A stretch of DNA of 64,000 nucleotides from Blasia pusilla. Lineage: Eukaryota > Marchantiophyta > Marchantiopsida > Blasiales. The notes under the pieces were generated by a model. It was given only the letters and a program-made list of their open reading frames with translations, searched no databases and was not told the origin of the DNA. Location of the stretch: positions 2,666,001-2,730,000 of the forward strand of contig CM114275.1 in the NCBI GenBank assembly GCA_050084515.1, read 5' to 3'. A program made the position numbers and the translations under genes. The first letter of the stretch is position 1. Each line of letters starts with the position of its first letter. Below are positions 10,202 through 19,960 of the stretch, in pieces.

Positions 10202-10307
10202 TGTCGTGCGAATCCATATCGTCATACAACATACATCGCTGACATACCATACTCACATACATACATAACATAGACGAGAGCATCCACAAACATAAGTGTA
10301 CCACAAC
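10202..10307 (-). repeat. ~105-bp repeat outside the 3' LTR core
   Basis: This block is repeated with about five changes at 10680-10785, directly on the other side of the 368-bp LTR core. Its outer end begins TGTCGTGCG, which pairs with the LTR end ATGACA as a TGTC...GACA terminal inverted pair. It may be the true end of a longer (474 bp) LTR, or a remnant of a tandem LTR. Confidence 0.55.
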
Positions 10308-10675
10308 TGAAATCCGTGAAAGACCTACTGTCATAAAACACGTATAGAATCACATACAATCGAGCCAAACCCACTCCACGATGGGAGAATCTAGGTCGAA
10401 GCTTGCGGAAAACACCATAGCCAAGAGCTCTACTCACTACCAAGGCTAACCCCCAACGCAAGAGACTTAACTCAAAGAACTGACTGGCCTTTGGATGCAC
10501 TCCACACTATATCCTCCAACCTAAGAGCGGGCCCTATTGGGAAAGTCACCCCCAACTGAGTAACCCCCAACCCTATGTATGAAACCGCATCTCTACCTAG
10601 CCACTACGGTCCTTCATAAGGTTTGGCCTCTACTAGCACACTATACTCTACGACATAATCCGTATGGTCATGACA
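10308..10675 (-). repeat. 3' LTR core of the Gypsy element
   Basis: On the plus strand it begins TGAAATCCGTGAAAG and ends GGTCATGACA; the copy at 19587-19954 has exactly the same length (368 bp) and only a few differences. The TG...CA ends are those of an LTR. Confidence 0.8.
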
Positions 10676-10679
10676 GCTG

Positions 10680-10785
10680 GCGTGCGAATCCACTTCGTTA
10701 TACAACATACATCGTTGACATACCATACTCACATACATACATATCATAGACGAGAGCATCCACAAACATAAGTGTACCACAACTC
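10680..10785 (-). repeat. Inner copy of the ~105-bp repeat
   Basis: Near-identical to 10202-10307 (shared words TACAACATACATCG, GACATACCATACTCACATAC and GACGAGAGCATCCACAAAC). It adjoins the internal side of the 3' LTR core. Confidence 0.7.
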
Positions 10786-10956
10786 GGCCCCCTAACTGGC
10801 GGTTAGGTCCCTCTAACTCCCAGGTAGCCCTATACATCTACTACATGCTATACACCTTCGTGGATGCACGAATCAGAAGGTCGGGTGCTAGGTTGCCCCA
10901 TCGTTAGTCGTACATCTGTAATCCATATCATGCAAATATCAAGTGATCTATCTCTC

Positions 10957-11427
10957 CTAAATACATTGAGGACAAACCCACCTTCCAATAGGAACAAAAT
11001 CCATACGTGGAGTCAAACACATCATGTGCCAACCCCTAGAACACCGATCACACACCAACATACTGGCTCCATTACCAGCAGACCCACACAACATGCACCT
11101 CAAGCTAGCACGTATCATGGCTAAGCTTGGGTCAACAGTACCATCCACATTTGGAAGATGACATGGCACAAAATTATGCACATGGTCCTTCCAAACAACT
11201 CCATCACGACCCTCCAACATGAGAACTCCAGAAGCTAACACCTCGCGCACTCGTAAAATAGTGCGGCCTGCCGTCACATCCAACGTTGTCGGTGCAATCA
11301 TCGCAAATAGACATAGTCCCCACATGGAACCACGAATCGATGGTCGATAACCTCCACCCCGAATGGTTGCATACCGCAACGTATCTCTATGTTGAGCAAT
11401 GGCAAGAGTCTCAAAGGCTGTTGGCAT
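10957..11427 (-). CDS. Integrase C-terminal extension with PHD finger (Gypsy pol)
   Basis: The 156-residue frame starts with an alpha-helical stretch (FETLAIAQHRDTLRYATIRG), continues with a beta-rich region (TLDVTAGRTILRVREVLASG then VLMLEGRDGVVWKDHVHNFV) and ends with a PHD finger: CMLCGSAGNG, MLVCDRCSRGWHMMC, then GRWVCPQC. The Cys/His spacing is C-x2-C, C-x2-C, H-x2-C, C-x2-C, the C4HC3 pattern that binds two zincs. PHD fingers read histone H3 tails, so by analogy with chromodomains of chromoviruses this could steer integration to certain chromatin; that role is inferred. The finger is intact at all eight ligands. The stop lies about 280 bp before the LTR core, so this is the last domain of pol. 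Confidence 0.8.
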   Translation of the reverse strand: MPTAFETLAIAQHRDTLRYATIRGGGYRPSIRGSMWGLCLFAMIAPTTLDVTAGRTILRVREVLASGVLMLEGRDGVVWKDHVHNFVPCHLPNVDGTVDPSLAMIRASLRCMLCGSAGNGASMLVCDRCSRGWHMMCLTPRMDFVPIGRWVCPQCI

Positions 11428-11451
11428 AACTCTCCGAAAGAGCTCTGCCCG

Positions 11452-12290
11452 CTAAGAACACACTCTCATCCACATCTCAGGGTCATCAAGGTTTACCACC
11501 TCACTAGACTCCAGACAAATTGCTGCTGGCAAGTCTAGATCTCGGCCGTATAACAGAAAATAAGGTGAGAAGGAAGCCAAGGATGCTTGGCGACTGAACC
11601 TATACCCCATGGCTAACCATGGCACTCGAATATCAGTCTCCAAGATGCCCTTCAGAGTAGGCCATACTTGCGCAATGCTCTCTTCACCGTTTGAACCAGA
11701 CGCTTTCAGCCAAACCATCCGCCTCTGGATGATCTCGAGACGTGGTCCGATGATCAATCAACGCTTGTCACACAAGACCTGAAACTCACCCGAAACTATG
11801 TACCTGGTCGGTCAAGACTTCGGTGGTGCACCAAAATGACTGAGCACTCTATCAAGAAACGCATAAGCTGTTCCCTCACTTGCCTTGTCCGGTAATGCCA
11901 CCAACTCAATCCACTTGGAGAAGTGCTCCACCATCACCAACACATATCGATGATGTCATACAGTCAATGGTAACCATCCCGCAAAGTCCACACTCCAACG
12001 GTAACCCAACCCCATAATAGGCAAGGGGTGTAACTGTGGTGTAGGGGCATTGAATGATGCCCTCACCCAGTCACAAACCATACAACATGACACCAACTGC
12101 TGCACCTGAGTATGCATGCCACGCCACCAATACTGACCAAGGAGTAAGCTATACGTACGCTTTACCCCAAAATGTCCCAACTCCTCATGGGCATGTCGCA
12201 CAATGCGTTCTCTCTACTCGTACTCTACCATCCTCCCACACACGGAGAATATGTGTTCCCTCCAATCGATACCTCTTAGCACGTTGAAGA
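11452..12290 (-). pseudogene. Integrase (Gypsy pol)
   Basis: The HHCC zinc-binding module is clear in the frame 12201-11956: HEELGHFGVKRTY, YWWRGM, then CCMVCDWVRA, followed by the first catalytic-core segment WSVDFAGWLPLT. The core continues past a stop near 11956 and in another frame (11757-11452) with PWLAMGYRFSRQ, SPYFLLYGRDLDLP. Stops and frame changes around 11760-11960 remove continuity, and I could not confirm all three acidic residues of the DDE triad. Its product would insert the element cDNA. Confidence 0.75.
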
Positions 12291-12619
12291 ATACGGTCTC
12301 GCTCCTTGGCACTCACTATGCCTAGCATCCTACTGGTCCTCAGGAACTCCACCACCAACGCATCATCATGAATATCACGCTGATCCGTACCACCATCTCC
12401 AACCTTAGGATCTGAAGGCGGGCCATCTACCCTCTGACAAGAGTAAGATATCATGTGGTCCTCCATACTAGAGTCCACCCCTAACCAACATAAAAAGGCG
12501 GATGCATGCATACCTGGCACCATCTCCTCATCAACCTCGCCATGCCATCTAGCCCCAGTTGTATCCTCTTGGCTAGTACATGGGTTTCTACTCAACCCAT
12601 CAAAGATCAAGATTGGCAA
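12185..12619 (-). CDS. Pol linker between RNase H and integrase
   Basis: A 144-residue frame without recognisable catalytic motif; it ends RAKRYRLEGTHILRVW and RVERTHCATCP, the region just before the integrase zinc module in Gypsy polyproteins (the usual 'xRYxxxxxxLxR' tether). The frame then shifts into the HHCC module. Confidence 0.55.
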   Translation of the reverse strand: MPILIFDGLSRNPCTSQEDTTGARWHGEVDEEMVPGMHASAFLCWLGVDSSMEDHMISYSCQRVDGPPSDPKVGDGGTDQRDIHDDALVVEFLRTSRMLGIVSAKERDRILQRAKRYRLEGTHILRVWEDGRVRVERTHCATCP

Positions 12620-12918
12620 CTCGGTCTATGTACCACCCGGAAGTCATACTCATGTAAGATAAGAGCCCACCGTGCAAGCTTCCCCTGTAAGCTTGTCGGA
12701 CTCCATCAACCACTTGAGCGTGATGATCAGTAACAAGGGTAAAGCTGTGTGCCAAACAAGTAACACCTAAAGTGTGCCACTGACCCACACTCTTGCCAAG
12801 CACTCTCCCTCATATGAACTATAGCGCGACTCACTGCATTATTCGAACGACTTGCATAGGCCACCACAAACTCCATGTGCTCATCATCATGTTGTGTCAA
12901 CACCGCTCCAAGTCCCAA
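12600..12918 (-). pseudogene. RNase H domain (Gypsy pol)
   Basis: The frame 12918-12727 reads LGAVLTQHDDEHMEFVVAYA then SRSNN and AHFRCYLFGTQ; the overlapping frame 12803-12600 supplies SFTLVTDHHAQVV, equivalent to the TDHxxL segment of Gypsy RNase H. The switch between frames is a frameshift. It would degrade RNA in the RNA-DNA hybrid during reverse transcription. Confidence 0.75.
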
Positions 12919-12919
12919 C

Positions 12920-14083
12920 CTACTCCAATCGGTGTGTAATGAAATGGGCGCCCTCGATAGGTCTCCTCAAGATAGGCGCCGCCACCAACTGGGCCTTAAG
13001 CTCCACAAAAGCTCTCTCCTGATCATCTCCCCAATGCCACTCTTGATTTGATTTCAGCAATTGGTTCAAAGGCTTTGTCATAGCACTAAATCCCTTCACA
13101 TACCTCCGATAGTAGTTCGCCAATCCCATGAATGCTCGAACTCTACTCACATCTACCGGACGCGGAATAAGTGCAATAGCCTCCACCTTTGCTTGCTGAA
13201 CTCCCAAACCACCTAGATAGATCACATGACCCAAGTACTCAACATCCTCATGGAAGAACTTACACTTTCCTGGATGCAAACATAGACCATGAGCTTTCAA
13301 CCGCTCAAACACCATCTGCAAATGTATCTGATGCTCCTCCACCGTGTTACTGAACACCAAGATATCATCAATGTAACACCGAACAAAATCCAATCCTGCT
13401 AGGATCCTGTCCATCACTCTCTGAAACTCGGCATGTGCATTCTTCAACCCAAAGGGTAAGAATTTCCACTAGTACAAACAATCCTTGCCACGAGAGTTGA
13501 CATCCCAAAATGCTGTCTTGGCCTTGTCACTCTCCCGAATCGGCAATTGATGGTATCCTGCCCGAAGATCCAAAGTACTGAAAATCTTTGCCTATCCCAC
13601 CACATCAAAGATCTCCTCAGGTCTAGGCATGGCATACCTATCGGCCTTGGTTTGCCGATTGATAGGACGATAATCTCCACACATCCGCCTATCTGTGTAG
13701 TTGCCATGCATATCCTTTTTTGCAGGCATGATAGTGGCTGATGCATACTCTCCATGCGACAACTCCACTAATCCAGCCTCCAAAAGGTCCAACGTCCTAC
13801 TCTGAATCAGGTCCCTCTCCATATCACTATATCGGTAGGGACGACGGAAGATTGGCGTATCACTAGCCAAATCAATCCGTATACCGGGTCCAACCAGAGA
13901 ACCCAACTCCTTCATGCTAAAGGAAAAACAACTCCTATAAGCACGTAGGAGCTGTGTCAAGCGACATTTCTCACCTCCCGTAAGCTTGGGCCCAAGTAAT
14001 GGCTCCCAAGTCTCCTCCTTTGGCACACTAGAGGGAGAGGGCGATGCCATTGGTGCACATAACCCCCTCACAAGATGGTACAC
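12920..14083 (-). pseudogene. Reverse transcriptase (Gypsy pol)
   Basis: Frame 14083-13592 holds the N-terminal fingers (PIFRRPYRYSDMERDLIQ, then MCGDYRPINRQTKADRYAMP). The middle, with the LDLRAGYHQ-type segment, is in another frame around 13600-13450 and has a stop. Frame 13447-12920 has KNAHAEFQRVMDRILAGLDF and the catalytic RCYIDDILVF (YxDD form YIDD), then the thumb (LHPGKCKFFHEDVEYLGHVI) and FMGLANYYRRYVKGFS. Two frame changes make it a broken but recent copy. Confidence 0.85.
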
Positions 14084-14097
14084 CCTTAGCTACACCA

Positions 14098-15270
14098 TCA
14101 TCCGAGCAAATAACTCCTCCACCAAAGATGAGCAACCAACTCCACATGCCCAGCTATTACATCCCATTTACTCCAAGGATGCAAAATACTACTCTCCTCG
14201 CCCCCAGCCAATGCCTCTACCATCCCGATACCCATCGAACTCATTACAAGGGGTGGAAGACCCACAGACATAGTCCGAAGTCGACGCTGCTCGGCCATAC
14301 CAAGACTCAAAATCCAAGTCAAAAAATTCAGGTCCATGGCCTGACCCAACACATGACGTCGTGAAAACTCAGAAATGGAAGCGACCGCTGTCACACCGGT
14401 AGCAAATCCCATCGCACGCTCTCTCTCATCACCGTTAGGCTCCACCAACTGTCGCACATGAGAATCCCATACAAGCCCGAGACCACCTTCCCTGTATGCA
14501 TGTGACGAGGGAAAACTCACAAATGTGGGTAGTGCCATCCTAGGCTGGCCCACACGGTTCACCATTGCCATGGATGACCGATCAATAACCCTCACCACCT
14601 GAGAAAGTCGCCCAATATCCAAGATACTATCCACTGTAAGGCAAGGATCCTGCTGCACTTGCTGCACTGCATCATATGCTCGACGTAGAACCTCCCTAGG
14701 CAACAAGTTTGTCCACCAAAAGCGTGGACGATGTGCACGCGAGCCAACTCGCGCTGCATCCAACAACATCGCTGGTCCAATCCAAGACCGCACCTCATGA
14801 ACACTTGCCATCATCCGGGTCCAAGTGTCACCCAACAATGGAACATTCTCCAGAATGAAAGCTAGAGCACGTGCCTGATGAACCTGAAGATGTCGTAACA
14901 CCCGTAACATCTCCCAAAACAATAGAGACCGAGGGTCGTGTAATCCCTCACCACGACCAGCACGTGTATGACCTTGACGTGGCCATCCAGCAATCACCAA
15001 ATCCACAAGACCAACCCTCTCAAGGTCCTGCGCCCCCAACAATGCAATGTGTGATGGCAAAACACGCTGGTACCCACGAATAGCTGATGGCGGCAACAAC
15101 TCAGGATATCTCCGCATCAACTGACCAATATGTTGGGATGAGACTCTCTGGGCCGTCTCATCTCGCTCCACATACACGTATCTCCAAGACAGAATACCGG
15201 CTGCAACATTGCACCAAACCAATGCTAATCCCACCAAAGAGATCTAACACACAAATGCCCTCCGCACATA
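14098..15270 (-). pseudogene. DNMT3/DRM-like cytosine-5 DNA methyltransferase domain inside Gypsy pol
   Basis: The main frame (15237-14098, 379 residues) has the ordered motifs of a C5-methyltransferase: after motif I, YVYVERDETAQRV; motif IV region VDLVIAGWPRQGHTRAG; motif VI FILENVPLLGDTW; a motif VIII-like segment LLDAARVGSRAHRPRFWWTN; then LPTFVSFPSS, DERERAMGFATGVTA and SRRHVLGQAMDLNFL (motifs IX-X). SRAHRPRFWWTN and ERERAMGF...RRHVLG resemble the DNMT3/DRM branch (AHRARYFWGN, MERVFGFP...RQRLLG) more than DNMT1/CMT. Motif I itself, VLDLFGGISIGL, lies at about 15268-15233 in a different frame, so a single-base frameshift separates it. The catalytic PC of motif IV is PR: codon CGT at 14979-14977. 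Host role of the family: transfer of methyl to C5 of cytosine. This copy should be inactive. Confidence 0.8.
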
Positions 15271-15576
15271 CCGCTTGCCATACAATGGGTGTAGTATCCA
15301 AAGGGATAACCTAATGGACCAGAAGTAGGAGTCCGTGGGGTCTCCTCTTCCTCGTGAGGTATATGACCTCACACCAAGCTTCTGCACTAGGCGATCGCCT
15401 CCTGCGAGAGTGCACCGCTGAACTCCAAAGTGGCACATCCAACGATGAGGATGCTTTGCTGCAAAAATAGGGACCTCCTCTACCTCCTCATGCAGGAGAA
15501 TCCATAGCGAAACATTACCCTCCAAAAATCTCGGCCAAGTGACTACTCCACTAAAACCAGCCACAGATGCTAACAC
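15244..15576 (-). CDS. Linker upstream of the methyltransferase domain (Gypsy pol)
   Basis: A 110-residue frame between protease and methyltransferase (opening MLASVAGFSGVVTWPRFLEG) with no domain I recognise. It ends at the frameshift point just where motif I begins in another frame, so it was probably continuous with the methyltransferase in the intact element. Confidence 0.4.
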   Translation of the reverse strand: MLASVAGFSGVVTWPRFLEGNVSLWILLHEEVEEVPIFAAKHPHRWMCHFGVQRCTLAGGDRLVQKLGVRSYTSRGRGDPTDSYFWSIRLSLWILHPLYGKRYVRRAFVC

Positions 15577-15723
15577 TGTTGGGGAAGACCCTCATGGTCA
15601 AGCCCCATAAATAAATCTCACAGGAACTTGGCTCATACGTCCATCCCCGGACTGCCAACTAGGTCTATAAGACGCTGTCTCAGTCCAGTAATCCATCTGA
15701 AAACCCATCGGGTACAATATTGC

Positions 15724-16137
15724 TCATCCAACTAGTACATCATACGACTCGGCTGATGTGACTACCGCAGATATTCCCAACCGGGAGCTATCAGTCGCAT
15801 GATCTGGTCTCAATTGTACAGAAAACTTCTCTTGTGTCATGAATTGAGACCTATCATTGGCTCCTCCAAGCGATGTTTGAATCTGGAATGGGCAAGGCTC
15901 AAGCTCTGACCTCCGAATAACCAAACCAATACATGCCGCCTTTCCCAACATCAAAGGTTGGGCACCAGAGTCTAACAAGACTCTATCTGGTCTATACACC
16001 TGTCCTATAGGACTCACCAATCGGAATATCCCACTCCGGTTGTCCAACATACATACACCAGGTGTAAGCCTCTCACGATCAATGGCTGGCGGGTGGTAAT
16101 GCATCCATCTTCGCCGTTCTTCGCCGCCAAGTAGCAC
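15724..16137 (-). CDS. Aspartic protease (Gypsy pol)
   Basis: The frame contains DRVLLDSGAQPLMLGKAACI, with the DSG active-site triad of retroviral-type aspartic proteases and a preceding hydrophobic strand (VLL). The end (ISAVVTSAESYDVLVG) fits the last strand and the ILG/VLVG segment. It would cleave the gag-pol polyprotein. It lies between gag and the methyltransferase. Confidence 0.8.
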   Translation of the reverse strand: MLLGGEERRRWMHYHPPAIDRERLTPGVCMLDNRSGIFRLVSPIGQVYRPDRVLLDSGAQPLMLGKAACIGLVIRRSELEPCPFQIQTSLGGANDRSQFMTQEKFSVQLRPDHATDSSRLGISAVVTSAESYDVLVG

Positions 16138-16239
16138 TGGTACTCAATGCTACACGACATAGAGGGTCGCTCCACCGCAACACCCTCATCCACCTCAAAG
16201 ACGTGTAGCGTGACACCCCACGTTCACACAACGTGGTCG

Positions 16240-16810
16240 CTAGCATTGAAATACAGGAGCCGAGTCAACTCCTAAAGCCATCGCCTCCGGGGCGAAAATA
16301 ATGGGGATCCCAACACTAAAGTTGCCATCCGCAATCGATCGATCTTTTGCATCCGTGTCTACTACACGCGATGTAGATGCCTCAGTCCCCACTGTCGGCT
16401 CAATAGGCTGCGTAGGAACCATGGATGGAGTCCTAAGCACCTCAGACAACAAAATGACTGTGGAAGCCTAGCGTGCCTCCCAGCCTCACCCCTCTGTGGG
16501 TCCAACTCCACAGTAGCACCACGTGGCTCTGACGCTCGAATGGCTCCTCTTGTAACTGCAGCTGATGCCTCAACTTGTGCTGCACTTGCCATATAAGAGA
16601 GATCATCCCCTCCATAAGAGGTGGAAGCCCATGCTCCCGAACGTGATCTATGTTGGATACCAGCCATAGTAGCCAACTTCTACTCCAACTGCTCAATCCT
16701 GGCAGCCATAGCTGACTCTGTTGTAGTGGTAGGGATGGCCACCGTAGGCTCTCCAACCACTGGTCCACCTCTACCAACCCTACCACCTCTACCACCTCGG
16801 CCTCTCGGAG
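16240..16810 (-). pseudogene. Gag C-terminal / gag-protease spacer
   Basis: Overlapping minus-strand frames (16795-16442, 16676-16362, 16452-16240) carry low-complexity and acidic segments, including ATMAGIQHRSRSGAWASTSY and TRGAIRASEPRGATVELDP. The second is mirrored in the relic at 30760-31100 (GVARAFEPCGIGLE), showing that it belongs to the element. Frames shift at least twice. Confidence 0.45.
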
Positions 16811-18118
16811 CTACTCCACACAGCCGCGGCCTGATCTCAACTCTGGATGAAGATCAAAGCAACGCTCTTGAGGATGACCTGGTCTCCCGCAATGATCACA
16901 CTGAGTTGGGGCCGACTGAGGCCCATCCTCCAAAGTCCGTCTCCCATCCTCTTGGGGACAAAACTTCCTAACATGATCACCTCCACATGTCCAACATGAC
17001 TGTCCTTGCTGCGGGGCAGCAAATGAAGGCAATGGTCTCTGCACAAGTATCCCTCTAGGACCTGACTGAGGTCGAGTGTATCCCCCACGACTCCCACTAC
17101 TACTACCACCACCACTACTACGAGACTGTGAGGTGGGCTTCTGAACACGAGAAGTAGTAGTTGTATCCCTACTGAATGCGGATGTCACCACTCTCTCCTT
17201 CACCATGTTAAGCTCAATCTTCTCAGAAAGAGCAAACACATGGGTCAGTGTGGGTGAATCATCACTCATAAGAGTAGCATCACGTACCCTGCGGCGCAAC
17301 TCTCTGTCGAAGATCCCATACCAAAAATGGACTGCCTGAACCTCAGTCACACCTTGGATTACTAAAATCAAGCGTCGCATACGAGTGTTTGCCTCACGAA
17401 GACTCTTACCAGTCTTTCTCTCAAATTCTTGAAGACTTCTCAACTTCTCTGTCTTCACTCCCTGATAGTTCTTCCTCAACCTCTTGAAGAACTCTGCAAC
17501 CGGGTTAAATGATGGTGGGGCACTAGTACCTCCACTAGAACCCCCACTGGTACCTCCACTGGTACCCCCACTCCGGCTCGTACTCGTAACACTCAACGTC
17601 GGGCTGGCTGGCATAGTAGGAGCACTACTACCAATACCACCATGGGTGATAGACACATAGCCTGGAGACCAATATTGTCTCCACGCCTCAATCTCAACAA
17701 CATGGTCCTTCCTAAACTCATGGTAATCATCCATGGGTGGTCCCTCCAAGTGCTGAAACAACCCCTTCCAAGCCAAGAAGGTTGTAAACAACGTGGCGTT
17801 CCGCAACATCTGCATATCACACCACGTATCAAACTCCTGCATGAAGTCTTCCAACTCAATGGTGCCCACTGCATCCGAGTATCGTCGTGGGCCCTTCATG
17901 GCCCCATATATCCCGTCCATGTCCCAAATCAATGGAGCTGCAACACTCGATAACAACGTAGAAGACTTGGTGTTTGGAACACCCTCGTCCTCCTCTTCAT
18001 CAACCGTCGGAAGTGGAAAAGGTAGCCGATACCTCAATCCACTCCGTGTGAAACCACCACTGTCTGTACCACGGTCCCCAACCAGACCACCCGACAACTC
18101 CGTGATGACCACCACCAA
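16811..18118 (-). CDS. Gag polyprotein with two zinc knuckles
   Basis: The 435-residue open frame has a capsid-like retrotransposon gag region (AEFFKRLRKNYQGV, LQEFERKTGKSLREANTRM, AVHFWYGIFDRELRRRVRD) after Ser/Gly-rich linkers. It ends with two Cys/His knuckles: CWTCGGDHVRKFC (C-x2-C-x3-H-x4-C, one residue short of the usual spacing) and CDHCGRPGHPQERC (standard C-x2-C-x4-H-x4-C). The frame extends upstream of 18118 without a clear ATG there, so the start is not fixed. It would package element RNA in virus-like particles. Confidence 0.8.
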   Translation of the reverse strand: MVVVITELSGGLVGDRGTDSGGFTRSGLRYRLPFPLPTVDEEEDEGVPNTKSSTLLSSVAAPLIWDMDGIYGAMKGPRRYSDAVGTIELEDFMQEFDTWCDMQMLRNATLFTTFLAWKGLFQHLEGPPMDDYHEFRKDHVVEIEAWRQYWSPGYVSITHGGIGSSAPTMPASPTLSVTSTSRSGGTSGGTSGGSSGGTSAPPSFNPVAEFFKRLRKNYQGVKTEKLRSLQEFERKTGKSLREANTRMRRLILVIQGVTEVQAVHFWYGIFDRELRRRVRDATLMSDDSPTLTHVFALSEKIELNMVKERVVTSAFSRDTTTTSRVQKPTSQSRSSGGGSSSGSRGGYTRPQSGPRGILVQRPLPSFAAPQQGQSCWTCGGDHVRKFCPQEDGRRTLEDGPQSAPTQCDHCGRPGHPQERCFDLHPELRSGRGCVE

Positions 18119-18449
18119 ATTACCACCACTAAGTAACCAAGTGACGTTGATGTCGCTATACTATTCTAGCTCTACTAGTTATGGGTGTAGGCAACCTAAC
18201 CTATCATCACCACAAGAAGCCTCCCACGGTCTACTGGTCATCACTCGAGCCTCACTACCGGTAGCACACAGGAGTAACACTATTATGGAAATCAGCGTCA
18301 ACCATAACAATGGGCGCGCAAGCAAGAAGCAACGATGGAGGGGATCCAAACATAGGGAGTCCAACAACAATCCTCCAATCGCAAATGAAAATCAAGGTAA
18401 CACAATCCACAAACGTGGCGCCCCCTGAATCCACAAAACCCACCACAGA

Positions 18450-19586
18450 ATTCTAACGAAATAGCTACTCCGCCACGGGTCGATGACGTGCTAGTCGAAC
18501 TCGCAGCACCTGAAAATATCACCTGCACGGAGAGGCTACACCGTACTATGCGCTAGAGGTCCATCAACCAAAAACCTGAGATGCATAAAGTGCCTAACAC
18601 CTCTCCGAACATCACCAAATGAGCTACACCAGTGTCTACACTGACATAGTTAAGAACTCAGTAGTTAAGCGTCTTCCAGGCATAATAGCCCAAAGATGGG
18701 TGACCAATTATCCAACACTCAAATCACAAATCCTGCAAAAACTGCCTCACGCCCAAGCAAGCATTATTGCTTGCTCCTTGCTCCTTACTCCGCCTCTCAC
18801 GCCCACTCGCCCCGAGCTACCACGAGTTGCCTCGAGTTGCCTTGAAGCCTCAAAACGCCGAGAAATGCTCGAGACATGCCCCGTTTGCCATGCTTCGCCA
18901 TACTTTGCTATGGAGAGAGGCCCAACCAGGGCGCCCCCAACGGGATAGGCGTCTCCAACAATGAACGAGTCACCAACCAACTAGCCCCTCCGATGAGCTA
19001 GTCCGAAAATTTTTATCAGCAATTACTCCACAAATCCTCAACCAAAATTGAATCTGTTTCAACCAGAATTCAATTGACCACCATAGCTATCTCTCCACAA
19101 AAAATCAACTACAACCGAACTCTGTACTATGAGCTAAAACTCAGACAAAATACACCTCCAGAATCGCAAATCCGACAGCGCTTCCGTCCAGTTTCATGCA
19201 CGCAGAAATCCGCAACGCTCCACACACTCGAGCAGATAGCTTCACATGAGACCACAATACAAGTAGCAATAGGAACCTCTTACTCGATCTGGATGAACTT
19301 CAACAGAGCTTCCGCACTCCAAGCTCTCCATATCAGAAAACCGTCGAACACGAACCAGAATCTTCAATCCTTGATAACTTCCAACTCCTTGACGAAATCC
19401 GACGATCTAAAGCACGTTGGAAAGCTCTTAGCAAGGCGCTTCTTTCCCAACTAACAAGGCACCAGATTCCTACCTCCAACATAGGCCACAAGCCACGAAC
19501 ATCCACGGCTGAGTACACAATCAGCCCTAACCAGATCCTAGTGATCCACAATCGAAGCCACAATCCATCTACGTCAGTTCTTTGAG
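18450..19586 (-). other. 5' untranslated region of the Gypsy element
   Basis: This is the stretch between the 5' LTR core and gag. I see no gene. I also see no clear tRNA primer binding site right next to the LTR core (no match to the common TGGTATCAGAGC), which fits a diverged or displaced LTR boundary. Confidence 0.5.
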
Positions 19587-19954
19587 TGAAATCCGTGAAA
19601 GACCTACTGTCATAAAACACGTATAGAATCACATACAATCGAGCCAAACCCACTCCACGATGGGAGAATCTAGGTCGAAGCTTGCGGGAAACACCATAGC
19701 CAAGAGCTCTACTCACTACCAAGGCTAACTCCCAACGCAACAGGCTCAACTCAAAGAACTGATTGTTCTTTGGGTGCACTCCACACTATATCCTCCAACC
19801 TAAGAGCGGGCCCTAATGGGAAAGTCACCCCTAATTGAGTAACCCCCAACCCTATGTATGAAACCGCATCTCTACCTAGCCACTACGGTCCTACATAAGG
19901 TATGGCCTCTACTAGCACACTATACTCTACAACATAATCCGTATGGTCATGACA
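19587..19954 (-). repeat. 5' LTR core of the Gypsy element
   Basis: Partner of 10308-10675, same length, ending GGTCATGACA on the plus strand. The ~105-bp extension that adjoins the other LTR is absent here. Confidence 0.8.
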
Positions 19955-19960
19955 CGCATA

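Larger units (their letters stand above)
10202..19954 (-). mobile_element. Ty3/Gypsy LTR retrotransposon carrying a DNMT3-like domain and a PHD finger
   Basis: Read on the minus strand the order is LTR (19954-19587), gag (18118-16811), protease (16137-15724), cytosine methyltransferase-like domain (about 15270-14098), reverse transcriptase (14083-12920), RNase H (12918-12600), integrase (12290-11452), PHD finger (11427-10957) and LTR (10675-10308). RT/RNase H before integrase places it in Ty3/Gypsy. The element interrupts the copy A transposase gene. Several frameshifts and stops show it is not autonomous now. Gypsy elements of the chromovirus group usually end the integrase in a chromodomain; this one has a PHD finger there, and a methyltransferase domain inserted between protease and reverse transcriptase. 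Confidence 0.85.

Noticed and set aside
11108-11339. Host PHD-finger gene
   Set aside because: The finger is in frame order with integrase and lies just before the LTR on the same strand; relics of the same module also accompany gag remnants, so it belongs to the retrotransposon.
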